The notes below the pieces were generated by a model that was not told the DNA's origin, did no database searches, and saw only the letters and a list, made by a program, of their open reading frames with translations. Both the position numbers and the translations under genes were made by a program. Of a stretch of DNA of 14,563 bases, positions 7,584 to 13,774 are shown piece after piece. This DNA comes from Candidatus Magasanikiibacteriota bacterium (GTDB taxonomy: Bacteria; Patescibacteriota; Patescibacteriia; Magasanikbacterales; UBA922). Positions within the stretch are counted from its first letter, which is position 1. Every line of letters begins with the position of its first letter. The stretch spans positions 1 to 14,563 of the forward strand of contig JAHFIE010000030.1 of NCBI GenBank assembly GCA_023246565.1, written 5' to 3'.

Positions 7584-8708
7584 CTATTGTCTTATCGGCA
7601 TGACAATATATAAATAATTTTGATTACCCAGTGGCTGAAATAAACAGGGGGCGTCACTACTATTAACACAAAATTCAGCTTGCTCTAAATCCATGTGCTG
7701 CAAACCATCAAGAACATACCGATGATTGAGTAAAATCGAATTTTCTTCTCCTTTAATATCAACTTCCAATTCTGAAGAATGTTCCCCTGTCTGAGTACTT
7801 GCTGAAGAAACACCAATGGTTTTTTCCGAAACATTTAAATCAAAAGATACTGCATTAATACCTGTAGTAGTAAAAAGACTGGCCGCTTTTATTTTTGTTA
7901 CCAAAGCATTAATCGATACTGTAGCAGTTGTTTTAAATGAAGTTGGAATTATTTGAGCATAATCTGGATAGCGTCCTTGAATAAGACGCGCACTCATCTC
8001 AAAAGGGCCATACCGGAGTGCCATTTGATTTTCACTGACAAAAATACGAACTTGTTTTTCTTCACTACTCACAACACCACTCAATAATCGAATAGCTTCA
8101 TAAACTACTCTTGCAGGTACTATACAAGAAACATCTTTATCACCACCTTGAAGAAGCGGGACTTTTGTTTCTGCTAAACGGTACGAATCAGTTGCTGCCA
8201 AAAGTAAACCATCATAACGTTCACTCCAAAAACGCCAGTATACTCCAGCAAGTTCTGGACGTATTTCATTTTTTGCCACAGCAATGGCTGTTTTTTGTAA
8301 TCCATCTTTTAGAGTAAAGCTGTCAACAACATAACCATGCTGCTCTTCCACATCAGGTAGAACCGGATACTCCTCTGCTGGAGTACCTTTTATTTTTGTA
8401 TTCGAATTTCCTGATTGTAAAATCAATTCATTACCTTCACTAAGAACATCAACATTCTCCTGCTCAAGAAGATGAACAAAATCAGTCAGTGTTTTTGCTG
8501 GAACAGTAAACGATCCTGGTTGTTCAACTTTTGCCCGAACCAGAGTTTTAATCGCCACTTCCAGGTTAGTAGAAATAAATTCTACTTTTGTCTCCTGCGC
8601 TTGAATAAGTACGTTTGATAAAATTGGTAAATGAGCATGTTTTCCTGCTAAGGAACTTACAATATCAAGAGCCTGCTTTAAGTTTTCCCGGGTACAGGTG
8701 AATTTCAT
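7584..8708 (-). CDS. dnaN: DNA polymerase III beta subunit (sliding clamp)
   Basis: A 374-residue clamp, normal length for the family (about 365-380). The N-terminus, with KQALDIVSSLAG and LPILSNVLI, and the central ATDSYRLAE motif are characteristic. The C-terminus YIVMPIRQ matches the conserved MPxR end that lines the hydrophobic pocket where polymerases and other clamp partners dock. The protein dimerises into a ring around DNA and gives the replicase its processivity. The ATG at 8708 has no Shine-Dalgarno; it follows an AT-rich stretch that is also the predicted origin unwinding site. The gene lies downstream of dnaA on the same strand with a 269-base spacer. A weak promoter may lie within that spacer (minus-strand TACTAT, 8738-8743), but its -35 is poor. 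Confidence 0.97.
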   Translation of the reverse strand: MKFTCTRENLKQALDIVSSLAGKHAHLPILSNVLIQAQETKVEFISTNLEVAIKTLVRAKVEQPGSFTVPAKTLTDFVHLLEQENVDVLSEGNELILQSGNSNTKIKGTPAEEYPVLPDVEEQHGYVVDSFTLKDGLQKTAIAVAKNEIRPELAGVYWRFWSERYDGLLLAATDSYRLAETKVPLLQGGDKDVSCIVPARVVYEAIRLLSGVVSSEEKQVRIFVSENQMALRYGPFEMSARLIQGRYPDYAQIIPTSFKTTATVSINALVTKIKAASLFTTTGINAVSFDLNVSEKTIGVSSASTQTGEHSSELEVDIKGEENSILLNHRYVLDGLQHMDLEQAEFCVNSSDAPCLFQPLGNQNYLYIVMPIRQ

Positions 8709-8729
8709 ACGTATTTATATATATTTAAT

Positions 8730-8744
8730 TAATAACAATAGTAG
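8730..8744 (+). promoter_or_regulatory. DnaA-trio array next to AT-rich unwinding site
   Basis: Reading the plus strand, five consecutive triplets are TAA, TAA, CAA, TAG, TAG, ending at 8744. Read 3' to 5' from the boxes they are GAT-GAT-AAC-AAT-AAT. Four of the five fit the known 3'-(G/A)A(T/A) trio rule. They are followed towards dnaN by an almost pure A/T stretch. DnaA filaments are known to extend from boxes along such trios to melt the origin. Confidence 0.5.
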
Positions 8745-8748
8745 AGGG

Positions 8749-8766
8749 TGGGGATAGAGTGGATAA
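8749..8766 (-). promoter_or_regulatory. Paired imperfect DnaA boxes beside the trios
   Basis: On the minus strand, TTATCCACT (8758-8766, one mismatch to TTATCCACA) is followed directly by CTATCCCCA (8749-8757, two mismatches). They point towards the trio and AT-rich stretch, as expected for the loading boxes. Confidence 0.6.
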
Positions 8767-8871
8767 GAAAGAAATTTTGCTTAGTAAAACTATTTTTTTG
8801 TTTTTTTAGTACGGGATAACCTTTTTTCTACTCTGAATAAACTGTGTTCTATTTTTTGAACTATTTTTTTC

Positions 8872-8880
8872 TGTGGATAA
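8872..8880 (-). promoter_or_regulatory. Perfect DnaA box
   Basis: The minus strand reads TTATCCACA, the exact high-affinity 9-mer, in the middle of the dnaA-dnaN spacer. Confidence 0.85.
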
Positions 8881-8955
8881 TCAGGGTAATTATAAACAGT
8901 ATTATCAGCAGATTTTAATGGTTTATTGATAGTTTATACCCAGGTTTTTATTGTA

Positions 8956-8964
8956 TTATGCACA
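8956..8964 (+). promoter_or_regulatory. DnaA box (TTATGCACA)
   Basis: TTATGCACA matches the TTATnCACA consensus and lies 13 bases after the dnaA stop codon, in opposite orientation to the other boxes of this spacer. Confidence 0.6.
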
Positions 8965-8977
8965 GAAAGTATTTTAT

Positions 8978-10375
8978 TTAATTCATTCGACCCGCGTAAA
9001 GTCTTTGTTTAATAAGATCCACTTCTTGTTTTAATTTTAGATTTTCTTCAATTTCAGCAATGATTTTGGTGTGTGCATGCATGGCGGTTGTGTGGTCACG
9101 GTTACCAAGCTCCTCACCAATTGCTGGGTATGATAATTTTAATTCTTCACGGAGCAAATACATAATAACCTGTCGAGGGAAGGCAACTCGTTTTTCACGA
9201 CTCTTGCCCGTAATATCGTCGAGTTTAATATCATAAAATGTTGAAACTTCAGCTACAAGTTCTTTTGGAGTAAGAGAGCGTCGCATGCTTTGTTCAGCAT
9301 AGGCTTCTAAGGTAGATTGGATGGATTGTTTGGTTGGTTCAATATTTTTTAACTGATGGATAGCAATTACCTTATTAAGAGCACCTTCAAGTTCGCGAAT
9401 ATTATTGGGGACAGAGGTGGCGATCAATTGGAGAAGTCCAATATCAACAGAAAAATTTTTTTCCTGCGCTTTGGTTTGTAAAATAGCCACTCTGGTTTCT
9501 AAGTCAGGTGTAGAAATATCAGCAATCATTCCCCATTCAAATCTGCTTCGTAAACGATCCTCGAGAGCAGGAATAGCTTTTGGTGGTCGATCACTTGAAA
9601 GAACAACTTGTTTGCCTTGTTGGTGTAATTCATTAAAAGTGTGGAAAAATTCTTCTTGAGTTTGTTCTTTACCACCAATAAATTGAATATCATCGATCAG
9701 TAAAAGGTCAACATTGCGATAACGATCTTTAAATTCTTTGCCATGTCCTTCCTTAACAGCACTTACAAATTCATTCGTAAATTTTTCTGAACTGACATAA
9801 AGGATTTTTGTAGCAGGATTGGTCTCAAGCATGGCATGACCAATTGCCTGGAGAAGGTGTGTTTTGCCTAAACCTACTCCCCCATAGATAAAAAGAGGAT
9901 TATAAGCTTCTCCTGGTCGTGCAGCTACAGCACCGGCTGCAGCATGAGCTAATTCGTTTCCTTTACCAACAACAAAGGTTTTAAAAGAATATTTGGGATT
10001 AAGACCAAATTGTTGGGCTACAGCTTGGCGTGTATATGAGGCACTTGGATGGTTTCCAAGGTTATGTGCAAGAGTAGAGAGGGATGCTGCTGCAGGTATG
10101 GCACATTCTTGTTCAGTAATATTTTTAATATTTTCTACCACATATTCCACTCGTTTGACTGGTTTGCCAGTAATGCGTTCGAGTGATTTGACGACGTCAG
10201 AGTGATATTTCTTTCCAATATAGGTTCGATGAAAGGTATTAGGGACACATATAGCCACTTCCCCATTTTCATAACGTGAAATACCAGTACCATGAAACCA
10301 GGTGCTAAAGTTAGCTTTTGTTACTTTAAGTTCTATTTCAGCGAGTACGCCTTGCCAGATTTCATAATTGGTCAT
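8978..10375 (-). CDS. dnaA: Chromosomal replication initiator DnaA
   Basis: A 465-residue AAA+ initiator of normal length that binds DnaA boxes and opens the origin. Domain I (about 1-80) includes the hydrophobic TWF motif. A short variable linker (about 81-125) leads to the AAA+ core, with Walker A GGVGLGKT (165-172), Walker B LLLIDD (224-229), the arginine-finger region EDRLRSRF (272-279) and sensor-2 NNIRELEGALN (324-334). Domain IV ends with the DnaA-box-binding signature NRDHTTAMHAHTKI (425-438). The ATG at 10375 matches the family N-terminus; no Shine-Dalgarno is seen. Upstream lie an extended -10 element and three tandem DnaA boxes, so autoregulation by DnaA is likely. It is divergent from rpmH. 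Confidence 0.98.
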   Translation of the reverse strand: MTNYEIWQGVLAEIELKVTKANFSTWFHGTGISRYENGEVAICVPNTFHRTYIGKKYHSDVVKSLERITGKPVKRVEYVVENIKNITEQECAIPAAASLSTLAHNLGNHPSASYTRQAVAQQFGLNPKYSFKTFVVGKGNELAHAAAGAVAARPGEAYNPLFIYGGVGLGKTHLLQAIGHAMLETNPATKILYVSSEKFTNEFVSAVKEGHGKEFKDRYRNVDLLLIDDIQFIGGKEQTQEEFFHTFNELHQQGKQVVLSSDRPPKAIPALEDRLRSRFEWGMIADISTPDLETRVAILQTKAQEKNFSVDIGLLQLIATSVPNNIRELEGALNKVIAIHQLKNIEPTKQSIQSTLEAYAEQSMRRSLTPKELVAEVSTFYDIKLDDITGKSREKRVAFPRQVIMYLLREELKLSYPAIGEELGNRDHTTAMHAHTKIIAEIEENLKLKQEVDLIKQRLYAGRMN

Positions 10376-10408
10376 ACAAATAACCAGGGCTAAAAGATAA
10401 TTATGGGC

Positions 10409-10417
10409 ATTGTAACA
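10409..10417 (-). promoter_or_regulatory. Extended -10 promoter of dnaA
   Basis: On the minus strand TGtTACAAT (10409-10417) is an extended -10 element with a weak T-rich -35. Initiation near 10402 would give a leader of about 27 bases before the dnaA ATG. Confidence 0.5.
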
Positions 10418-10467
10418 CAGTTTTACTATTCAAAAAATGGCTTAATATAAACAAAAAGTTAGTAACA

Positions 10468-10496
10468 TGGGGATAAGCTGTGGATAGTGTGGATAA
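10468..10496 (-). promoter_or_regulatory. Cluster of three DnaA boxes upstream of dnaA
   Basis: Three same-orientation 9-mers on the minus strand: TTATCCACA (10488-10496, perfect), CTATCCACA (10479-10487, one mismatch, abutting the first) and TTATCCCCA (10468-10476, one mismatch). They lie between the dnaA promoter and the rpmH promoter. The likely roles are dnaA autoregulation and a second origin box cluster. Confidence 0.8.
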
Positions 10497-10528
10497 CTTC
10501 TAAAATAAGCCAAAAAATAAACGAATCA

Positions 10529-10557
10529 TTGACAATAATGATGAAGTGCACTATAAT
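10529..10557 (+). promoter_or_regulatory. Consensus promoter of rpmH
   Basis: TTGACA (10529-10534), a 17-base spacer and TATAAT (10552-10557) match the sigma70 consensus at all twelve positions, as expected for a highly expressed ribosomal protein. Initiation near 10564 leaves a U-rich leader of about 19 bases with no Shine-Dalgarno. Confidence 0.88.
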
Positions 10558-10582
10558 ATTTTTATTGTTTTTATTTTTTTGT

Positions 10583-10759
10583 ATGCCCAAACGTACCTAT
10601 CAACCAAAGAAACGTAAACGAGCCAAGGCACATGGTTTCCGTAAACGCATGAAGACCAAAGATGGACGAACTGTTTTGAAACGCCGTCGGGCCAAGGGCC
10701 GTAAGCGTCTAACCGTTAGTGATGAACGTCAAGGAAAAAGGACACGTAAAACTCGGTAA
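10583..10759 (+). CDS. rpmH: 50S ribosomal protein L34 (bL34)
   Basis: A 58-residue, strongly basic protein of the large ribosomal subunit. The sequence MPKRTYQPKKRKRAKAHGFR, then the RVLxRRRAKGRKRLTVSDE-like stretch (here TVLKRRRAKGRKRLTVSDE), is diagnostic of bL34. The start is the ATG at 10583; the in-frame upstream codons to 10487 precede or overlap the promoter and cannot be coding. The C-terminus runs about ten basic residues (RQGKRTRKTR) past the usual end at about 44-48 residues. It has its own perfect promoter and is followed by a hairpin, so it may be transcribed separately from rnpA. Confidence 0.97.
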   Translation: MPKRTYQPKKRKRAKAHGFRKRMKTKDGRTVLKRRRAKGRKRLTVSDERQGKRTRKTR

Positions 10760-10760
10760 A

Positions 10761-10793
10761 TAATAAGGATCCCTTTGTGAGGGATTTTTATTA
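10761..10793 (+). terminator. Terminator hairpin after rpmH
   Basis: Starting one base after the rpmH stop codon, TAATAAGGATCCCT (10761-10774) pairs with AGGGATTTTTATTA (10780-10793) around the loop TTGTG. The stem is 14 bp including two G-T pairs, and the T-run is inside the stem. It could be a terminator or an attenuator limiting read-through into rnpA. Confidence 0.7.
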
Positions 10794-10814
10794 TCACTGA
10801 GATTGTATTGTCTG

Positions 10815-10823
10815 TGGTATTAT
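10815..10823 (+). promoter_or_regulatory. Extended -10 promoter of rnpA
   Basis: TGgTATTAT (10815-10823) is an extended -10 element with no good -35. Expected initiation, about seven bases on, coincides with the rnpA ATG at 10830, suggesting a leaderless transcript. Confidence 0.45.
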
Positions 10824-10829
10824 ATTAGT

Positions 10830-11207
10830 ATGCTTCCTTCTGAATATCGTTTAACTCGAGTAAAAGATTTTGAAATTCTCTTTAAAGAGGGATTTTTTGT
10901 TGGTGCTGCCCATGTAACTGCCAAACTCTGGCGGTTCGAACCGGAAAAATATCCACGTCGCAATTATAAGACAGATGATTTGAAAATTGGCTTTATTGTG
11001 GGAAAAAAAATCAGTAAACGGGCGGTTGATCGTAATCGTATTAAACGTCAAATGCGCGAAGTGGTTCGATTACTCGTAAAAGATAATAAGGTGCGGTCTG
11101 GTTATATGATTGCCTTTTCAGCAAAACCAAACAGTCTTGGACTGAATTATTCTGAATTTGAAAAAGATATTATTTCTATTCTCAATAGAGCTCATGTGTT
11201 GGTATGA
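10830..11207 (+). CDS. rnpA: Ribonuclease P protein component
   Basis: A 125-residue basic protein that partners the RNase P RNA to remove 5' leaders from pre-tRNAs. It starts MLPSEYRLTRVKDFEILFKEG, the usual family opening. The RNR signature is KKISKRAVDRNRIKRQMREV (59-78). A short extra loop, FEPEKYPRRNYKTDD (about 36-50), sits before the conserved GFIVGKK strand. The ATG at 10830 is chosen because it begins the conserved domain; the upstream in-frame codons (from 10803) overlap the predicted -10. The last base pairs overlap yidD as ATGA, so the two are translationally coupled. Confidence 0.96.
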   Translation: MLPSEYRLTRVKDFEILFKEGFFVGAAHVTAKLWRFEPEKYPRRNYKTDDLKIGFIVGKKISKRAVDRNRIKRQMREVVRLLVKDNKVRSGYMIAFSAKPNSLGLNYSEFEKDIISILNRAHVLV

Positions 11208-11467
11208 AGTTCTTTCATAAAATAATACGATCGCCCAGGCAGCCAATACTTTGGTTGATTATCTTGTATCAAAGAACATTCTCGCCAGATCATGGTTGGT
11301 TTAAATACCGCCACCCCCATGGTTTTTGTCGATTTTATCCAACCTGCAGTCAGTATGGTTATGAAATAATAAAAAAAAGAGGAATTATCGTTGGTATTCC
11401 TCTTTCACTATGGCGCGTTCTTCGTTGCAATCCCTGGAGTAAAGGAGGAATTGATATTCCTCGATGA
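11204..11467 (+). CDS. yidD: Membrane protein insertion efficiency factor YidD
   Basis: An 87-residue member of the YidD family (DUF37), small proteins at the inner membrane that help YidC-mediated insertion. The diagnostic motif CRFYPTCSQYGYE lies at about residues 42-54 and the C-terminal LRCNPWSKGGID matches the family RCHPxxxGGxDP pattern. An amphipathic, mostly hydrophobic segment is near the N-terminus (about 15-24). The ATG overlaps the rnpA TGA as ATGA. In most bacteria yidC follows, but here the next genes are convergent and unrelated. Confidence 0.95.
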   Translation: MKFFHKIIRSPRQPILWLIILYQRTFSPDHGWFKYRHPHGFCRFYPTCSQYGYEIIKKRGIIVGIPLSLWRVLRCNPWSKGGIDIPR

Positions 11468-11484
11468 AGTAAAACCGGATGGTT

Positions 11485-11505
11485 TAATGCCAGACTCTGG
11501 TATTA
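11485..11505. terminator. Short hairpin between yidD and the YggU-like gene
   Basis: TAATGCCAG (11485-11493) pairs with CTGGTATTA (11497-11505) around a 3-base loop, with one G-T pair. It overlaps the stop codon of the opposite gene and lacks a T-run, so it is only a possible convergent terminator. Confidence 0.35.
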
Positions 11506-11733
11506 TTCGATTATTTCCAGGATTTTCATTCGGCTTGTATGGCCGGACTTAATTGAGATTTTTGACTTGGGAATTTTCCATTCTTTACTCAAAAAGGCAA
11601 GTAAGGTTTTGTTAGCCTCACCATCTGTGGGCGCTGCTGTAATTTTTACTTTTAAGGTTCCATCAGGGAGAAATCCAATAATTTCATTTTTGGCTGAGCA
11701 AGGAGTCACTTTGATGGATATACGTTTGGTCAT
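11503..11733 (-). CDS. YggU/DUF167-family protein
   Basis: A 76-residue protein with the family hallmarks: an N-terminal IKVTPCSAKNEI strand, LKVKITAAPTDGEANKTLLAFLSK (about 27-50) and a C-terminal KISIKSGHTSRMKILEI. The family forms a compact alpha/beta fold; its function is not established, so none is given. It lies 21 bases downstream of trigger factor on the same strand and is probably co-transcribed with it, since no promoter is visible in the gap. No Shine-Dalgarno precedes the ATG. Its length is normal for the family, about 75-100. Confidence 0.88.
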   Translation of the reverse strand: MTKRISIKVTPCSAKNEIIGFLPDGTLKVKITAAPTDGEANKTLLAFLSKEWKIPKSKISIKSGHTSRMKILEIIE

Positions 11734-11754
11734 GAAAGTAACAGAACGTAAAAA

Positions 11755-13062
11755 TTATTCGGATTTTTTTGGTTCTGATGTTGTTCTAAGAACTTGTTCT
11801 TTGAGCCAGGCAATGACCTTTTTATTTTGTAATATTGTTTTAACCGTACCGCGTACTTCTGGTTTTTTAAGCTGTTCTAAATATTCTTTGTTGTCGCGGT
11901 AAACTGATTCCATCATAGTGATTTCAGCATCAATTTCTTTGTCTTCAACCGTAATATTATGGTCTTTGGTTATTTTTCGTGATACAAGGGCAGATTTGGC
12001 ACGTTTGGTAGCTTGTTCTTTGAAATCATCAAACAATTCTTTTTCTGTTTTTTTGATATCACGCAAATAATTTTCAATACTTACACCACTTCGTTCCAGA
12101 TCTCGGGTGAGTTCATAAAACATTTTACGGCGTTCGGCATCAAGTAAGACCTCGGGGATATCACCAAATTTTGTTGTGGCAATCAATTCATCAAAAATAG
12201 CTATTTCAACTTGTTCTTCGGCTTTTTGTGTAGCTTCTTTCATTAAATTTCCTCGGAGTAATTCTCGCAACCGATCCATGCTTTCTTGGCCCAGGGCTTT
12301 AGCAAAATCATCCCCAAGGGGGGGTAATTGACGTTCAAATACATCATGTATAGCTACACTTACATCAACAGTCTTGCCTGCGAGATGTTTTTGATAATGT
12401 GTTTTTGGAAAGGAAATGGGAAATGTTTTTTGGTCTCCTTTTTTTAATCCTAATAATTCTTTATTAAAACCAGGAATATAATGATCTTCTGAGAGGTAAA
12501 CACGATAATTTTTACCTTGGCCGCCTTCGACTGGTACATTGTCGAGTTTCATATCCATATCAAGCATTACCATATCAACCTCTTCAGCAATTCCAGTTTT
12601 TATTTCTTCCTTGGCTTGAATTTTACGAAGATTCTCCAAAGTTTCTTCCAGTTGTGTTTCTGTCACAGTTGGGGTCTTTTTTTCAATTTTAATCTTAATA
12701 TAGTCCCCAAGACTAATTTCTGGTAATAAAGCAACAGTAGCCTTGTAAACGAGATCATTGCTCGGAGCGATTTTATCAATATCAATCTTTGGCATGCCGA
12801 TAGTCTCGAGTTGAGCTTCAGTGACTGCTTGGTAAAACGATTGTTGCACGATTGACTCAAGTGCTTCGTTCAGGATATTCATTTCACCGACAGCTCGCTT
12901 AACGAGTTCATAAGGTGCTTTACCAGGTCGAAAGCCTTGTATTTTGGTTCGTTCACTAATTCGTTCGGCTGCTTTTAAAAGATGATTTTGGTAGTCTTCT
13001 GGTTTAACCGTGATAGTTAATTCGACTTGCGATTGGGGTAGATTTTTTTGGATAAAAGTCAT
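11755..13062 (-). CDS. tig: Trigger factor (ribosome-associated chaperone / PPIase)
   Basis: A 435-residue protein of normal length that docks at the ribosomal exit tunnel and shields nascent chains. The ribosome-binding loop GFRPGKAP is at 43-50 in the N-terminal domain (about 1-115). The FKBP-like prolyl isomerase domain is at about 150-245, including IPGFNKELLGLKKGDQKTF. The C-terminal part (about 250-430) is the helical chaperone cradle. The ATG at 13062 begins the conserved domain; no Shine-Dalgarno is seen. A promoter lies at 13086-13114, back-to-back with that of the acidic gene. It is followed by the DUF167 gene. Confidence 0.96.
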   Translation of the reverse strand: MTFIQKNLPQSQVELTITVKPEDYQNHLLKAAERISERTKIQGFRPGKAPYELVKRAVGEMNILNEALESIVQQSFYQAVTEAQLETIGMPKIDIDKIAPSNDLVYKATVALLPEISLGDYIKIKIEKKTPTVTETQLEETLENLRKIQAKEEIKTGIAEEVDMVMLDMDMKLDNVPVEGGQGKNYRVYLSEDHYIPGFNKELLGLKKGDQKTFPISFPKTHYQKHLAGKTVDVSVAIHDVFERQLPPLGDDFAKALGQESMDRLRELLRGNLMKEATQKAEEQVEIAIFDELIATTKFGDIPEVLLDAERRKMFYELTRDLERSGVSIENYLRDIKKTEKELFDDFKEQATKRAKSALVSRKITKDHNITVEDKEIDAEITMMESVYRDNKEYLEQLKKPEVRGTVKTILQNKKVIAWLKEQVLRTTSEPKKSE

Positions 13063-13085
13063 AGAGACACATTAAAAGTGGTAGC

Positions 13086-13114
13086 ATTATGCTGTTTTGG
13101 AAATAAAAAGTCAA
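13086..13114 (-). promoter_or_regulatory. Promoter of tig
   Basis: On the minus strand TTGACT (13109-13114), a 17-base spacer and CATAAT (13086-13091) each match the consensus at five of six positions. Initiation near 13079 gives a leader of about 17 bases. Confidence 0.6.
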
Positions 13115-13121
13115 TATTTGA

Positions 13122-13150
13122 TTGACAAGGACACTTAATTGTGCTATAAT
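13122..13150 (+). promoter_or_regulatory. Consensus promoter of the acidic hypothetical gene
   Basis: TTGACA (13122-13127), 17 bases and TATAAT (13145-13150) match the consensus at all twelve positions. Initiation near 13157 gives about 22 bases before the ATG at 13179. Such a strong promoter argues that the downstream orphan gene is real and well expressed. Confidence 0.85.
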
Positions 13151-13178
13151 ATGTATAGATTATTATAAACAAATTTAT

Positions 13179-13697
13179 ATGGATACACCTAATTCAGCTC
13201 AACGTGGAGGATTTGAAAAAATGTTGCAAGCCACTGAAATAGGTCTCCTTAAAACTGAAGCAGAAGCTATGGTACCTGTAGAAGAAGCAGACGCAATAGG
13301 AACCGAATTGGTCGAAAATCAACCTAGTACTCCTGAATCTGATGAAGTGGCTGGTTTTGAAAATGCTTCACAGACTCCGGAGATTATGGCTCTTCAGAAG
13401 AAACTTGATGATGAACTTGATTTTGCTCTAGATTTGGCAGATGTACTTGAGGCTGAAAAACGAGGTAACGTATCCCCGAATGAGAGCGCAACAAAAGGCG
13501 CAAGGATTCATCTTGAACAATGGGAAGCATTGTATGCACGTTTGCCTGAAGATATGAAAAACAGTACTGATGGCAGAGATTTTAAAATTAAAATTGATAC
13601 TATAGGACAGACTGTTCGTGACCTTGAAGCAATGCGTCTTGCTGAAGACAAGATTGATAGTATGGAAGGTACTCAAAGTGAGACTGCGCAGGCCTAA
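13179..13697 (+). CDS. Acidic hypothetical protein
   Basis: I do not recognise this 172-residue protein. It is rich in Glu and Asp, has no membrane segment or signal peptide and no cysteine. The first 65 residues look disordered (Glu/Thr/Pro/Ser-rich). Two helical stretches follow: about 68-95 (PEIMALQKKLDDELDFALDL) and about 105-165, with a WEALYARLPEDMK patch. The start is uncertain: the ATG at 13179 fits the promoter spacing, but an in-frame ATG at 13221 is preceded by GGAGG (13206-13210), the only Shine-Dalgarno-like sequence near a start in the window. An upstream extension to 13122 is ruled out because it begins in the -35. A perfect promoter and a following terminator make it a single-gene unit. 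It may be a lineage-specific protein. Confidence 0.75.
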   Translation: MDTPNSAQRGGFEKMLQATEIGLLKTEAEAMVPVEEADAIGTELVENQPSTPESDEVAGFENASQTPEIMALQKKLDDELDFALDLADVLEAEKRGNVSPNESATKGARIHLEQWEALYARLPEDMKNSTDGRDFKIKIDTIGQTVRDLEAMRLAEDKIDSMEGTQSETAQA

Positions 13698-13709
13698 ACT
13701 GTGTACAAG

Positions 13710-13740
13710 AAGCCCTAAGGAATAACCTCTGGGCTTTTTT
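13710..13740 (+). terminator. Terminator of the acidic hypothetical gene
   Basis: AAGCCC (13710-13715) pairs with GGGCTT (13731-13736), with an inner AGG/CCT pairing (13718-13720 with 13726-13728), followed by a T-run to 13740. This is a standard factor-independent terminator 13 bases after the stop codon. Confidence 0.82.
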
Positions 13741-13757
13741 ATTTTACTTGATTTTGA

Positions 13758-13766
13758 TGGTACAAT
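13758..13766 (+). promoter_or_regulatory. Extended -10 promoter of polA
   Basis: TGgTACAAT (13758-13766) is an extended -10 element directly after the terminator, with no convincing -35. Expected initiation near 13773 is only about two bases before the ATG at 13775, implying a leaderless or near-leaderless mRNA. Confidence 0.5.
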
Positions 13767-13774
13767 GCTTGCGT

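Larger units (their letters stand above)
8709..8977. other. oriC: Predicted oriC core (dnaA-dnaN spacer)
   Basis: A 269-base non-coding spacer, very AT-rich with many T-runs, between dnaA and dnaN. It holds exact or TTATnCACA-matching DnaA boxes at 8872-8880 and 8956-8964 and a pair of imperfect boxes at 8749-8766. Next to that pair come a G-rich stretch, TAG/TAA trios (8730-8744) and an AT-rich stretch (8711-8737) leading to dnaN. This order is that of the Bacillus subtilis basal unwinding system, in the same orientation relative to dnaA and dnaN. Origin function is inferred from this architecture. Confidence 0.75.

Noticed and set aside
10487..10582. N-terminal extension of rpmH
   Set aside because: It spans a DnaA box and the perfect rpmH promoter; conserved L34 sequence begins at the ATG at 10583.
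10803..10829. N-terminal extension of rnpA
   Set aside because: It overlaps the predicted -10 element, and the family N-terminus begins at 10830.
11567..11902. A plus-strand open frame opposite tig and the DUF167 gene
   Set aside because: It lies antisense to two well-conserved genes, has no promoter or start signal and resembles no known protein.
13122..13178. N-terminal extension of the acidic gene from a TTG
   Set aside because: The TTG is part of the -35 TTGACA, upstream of the predicted transcription start.
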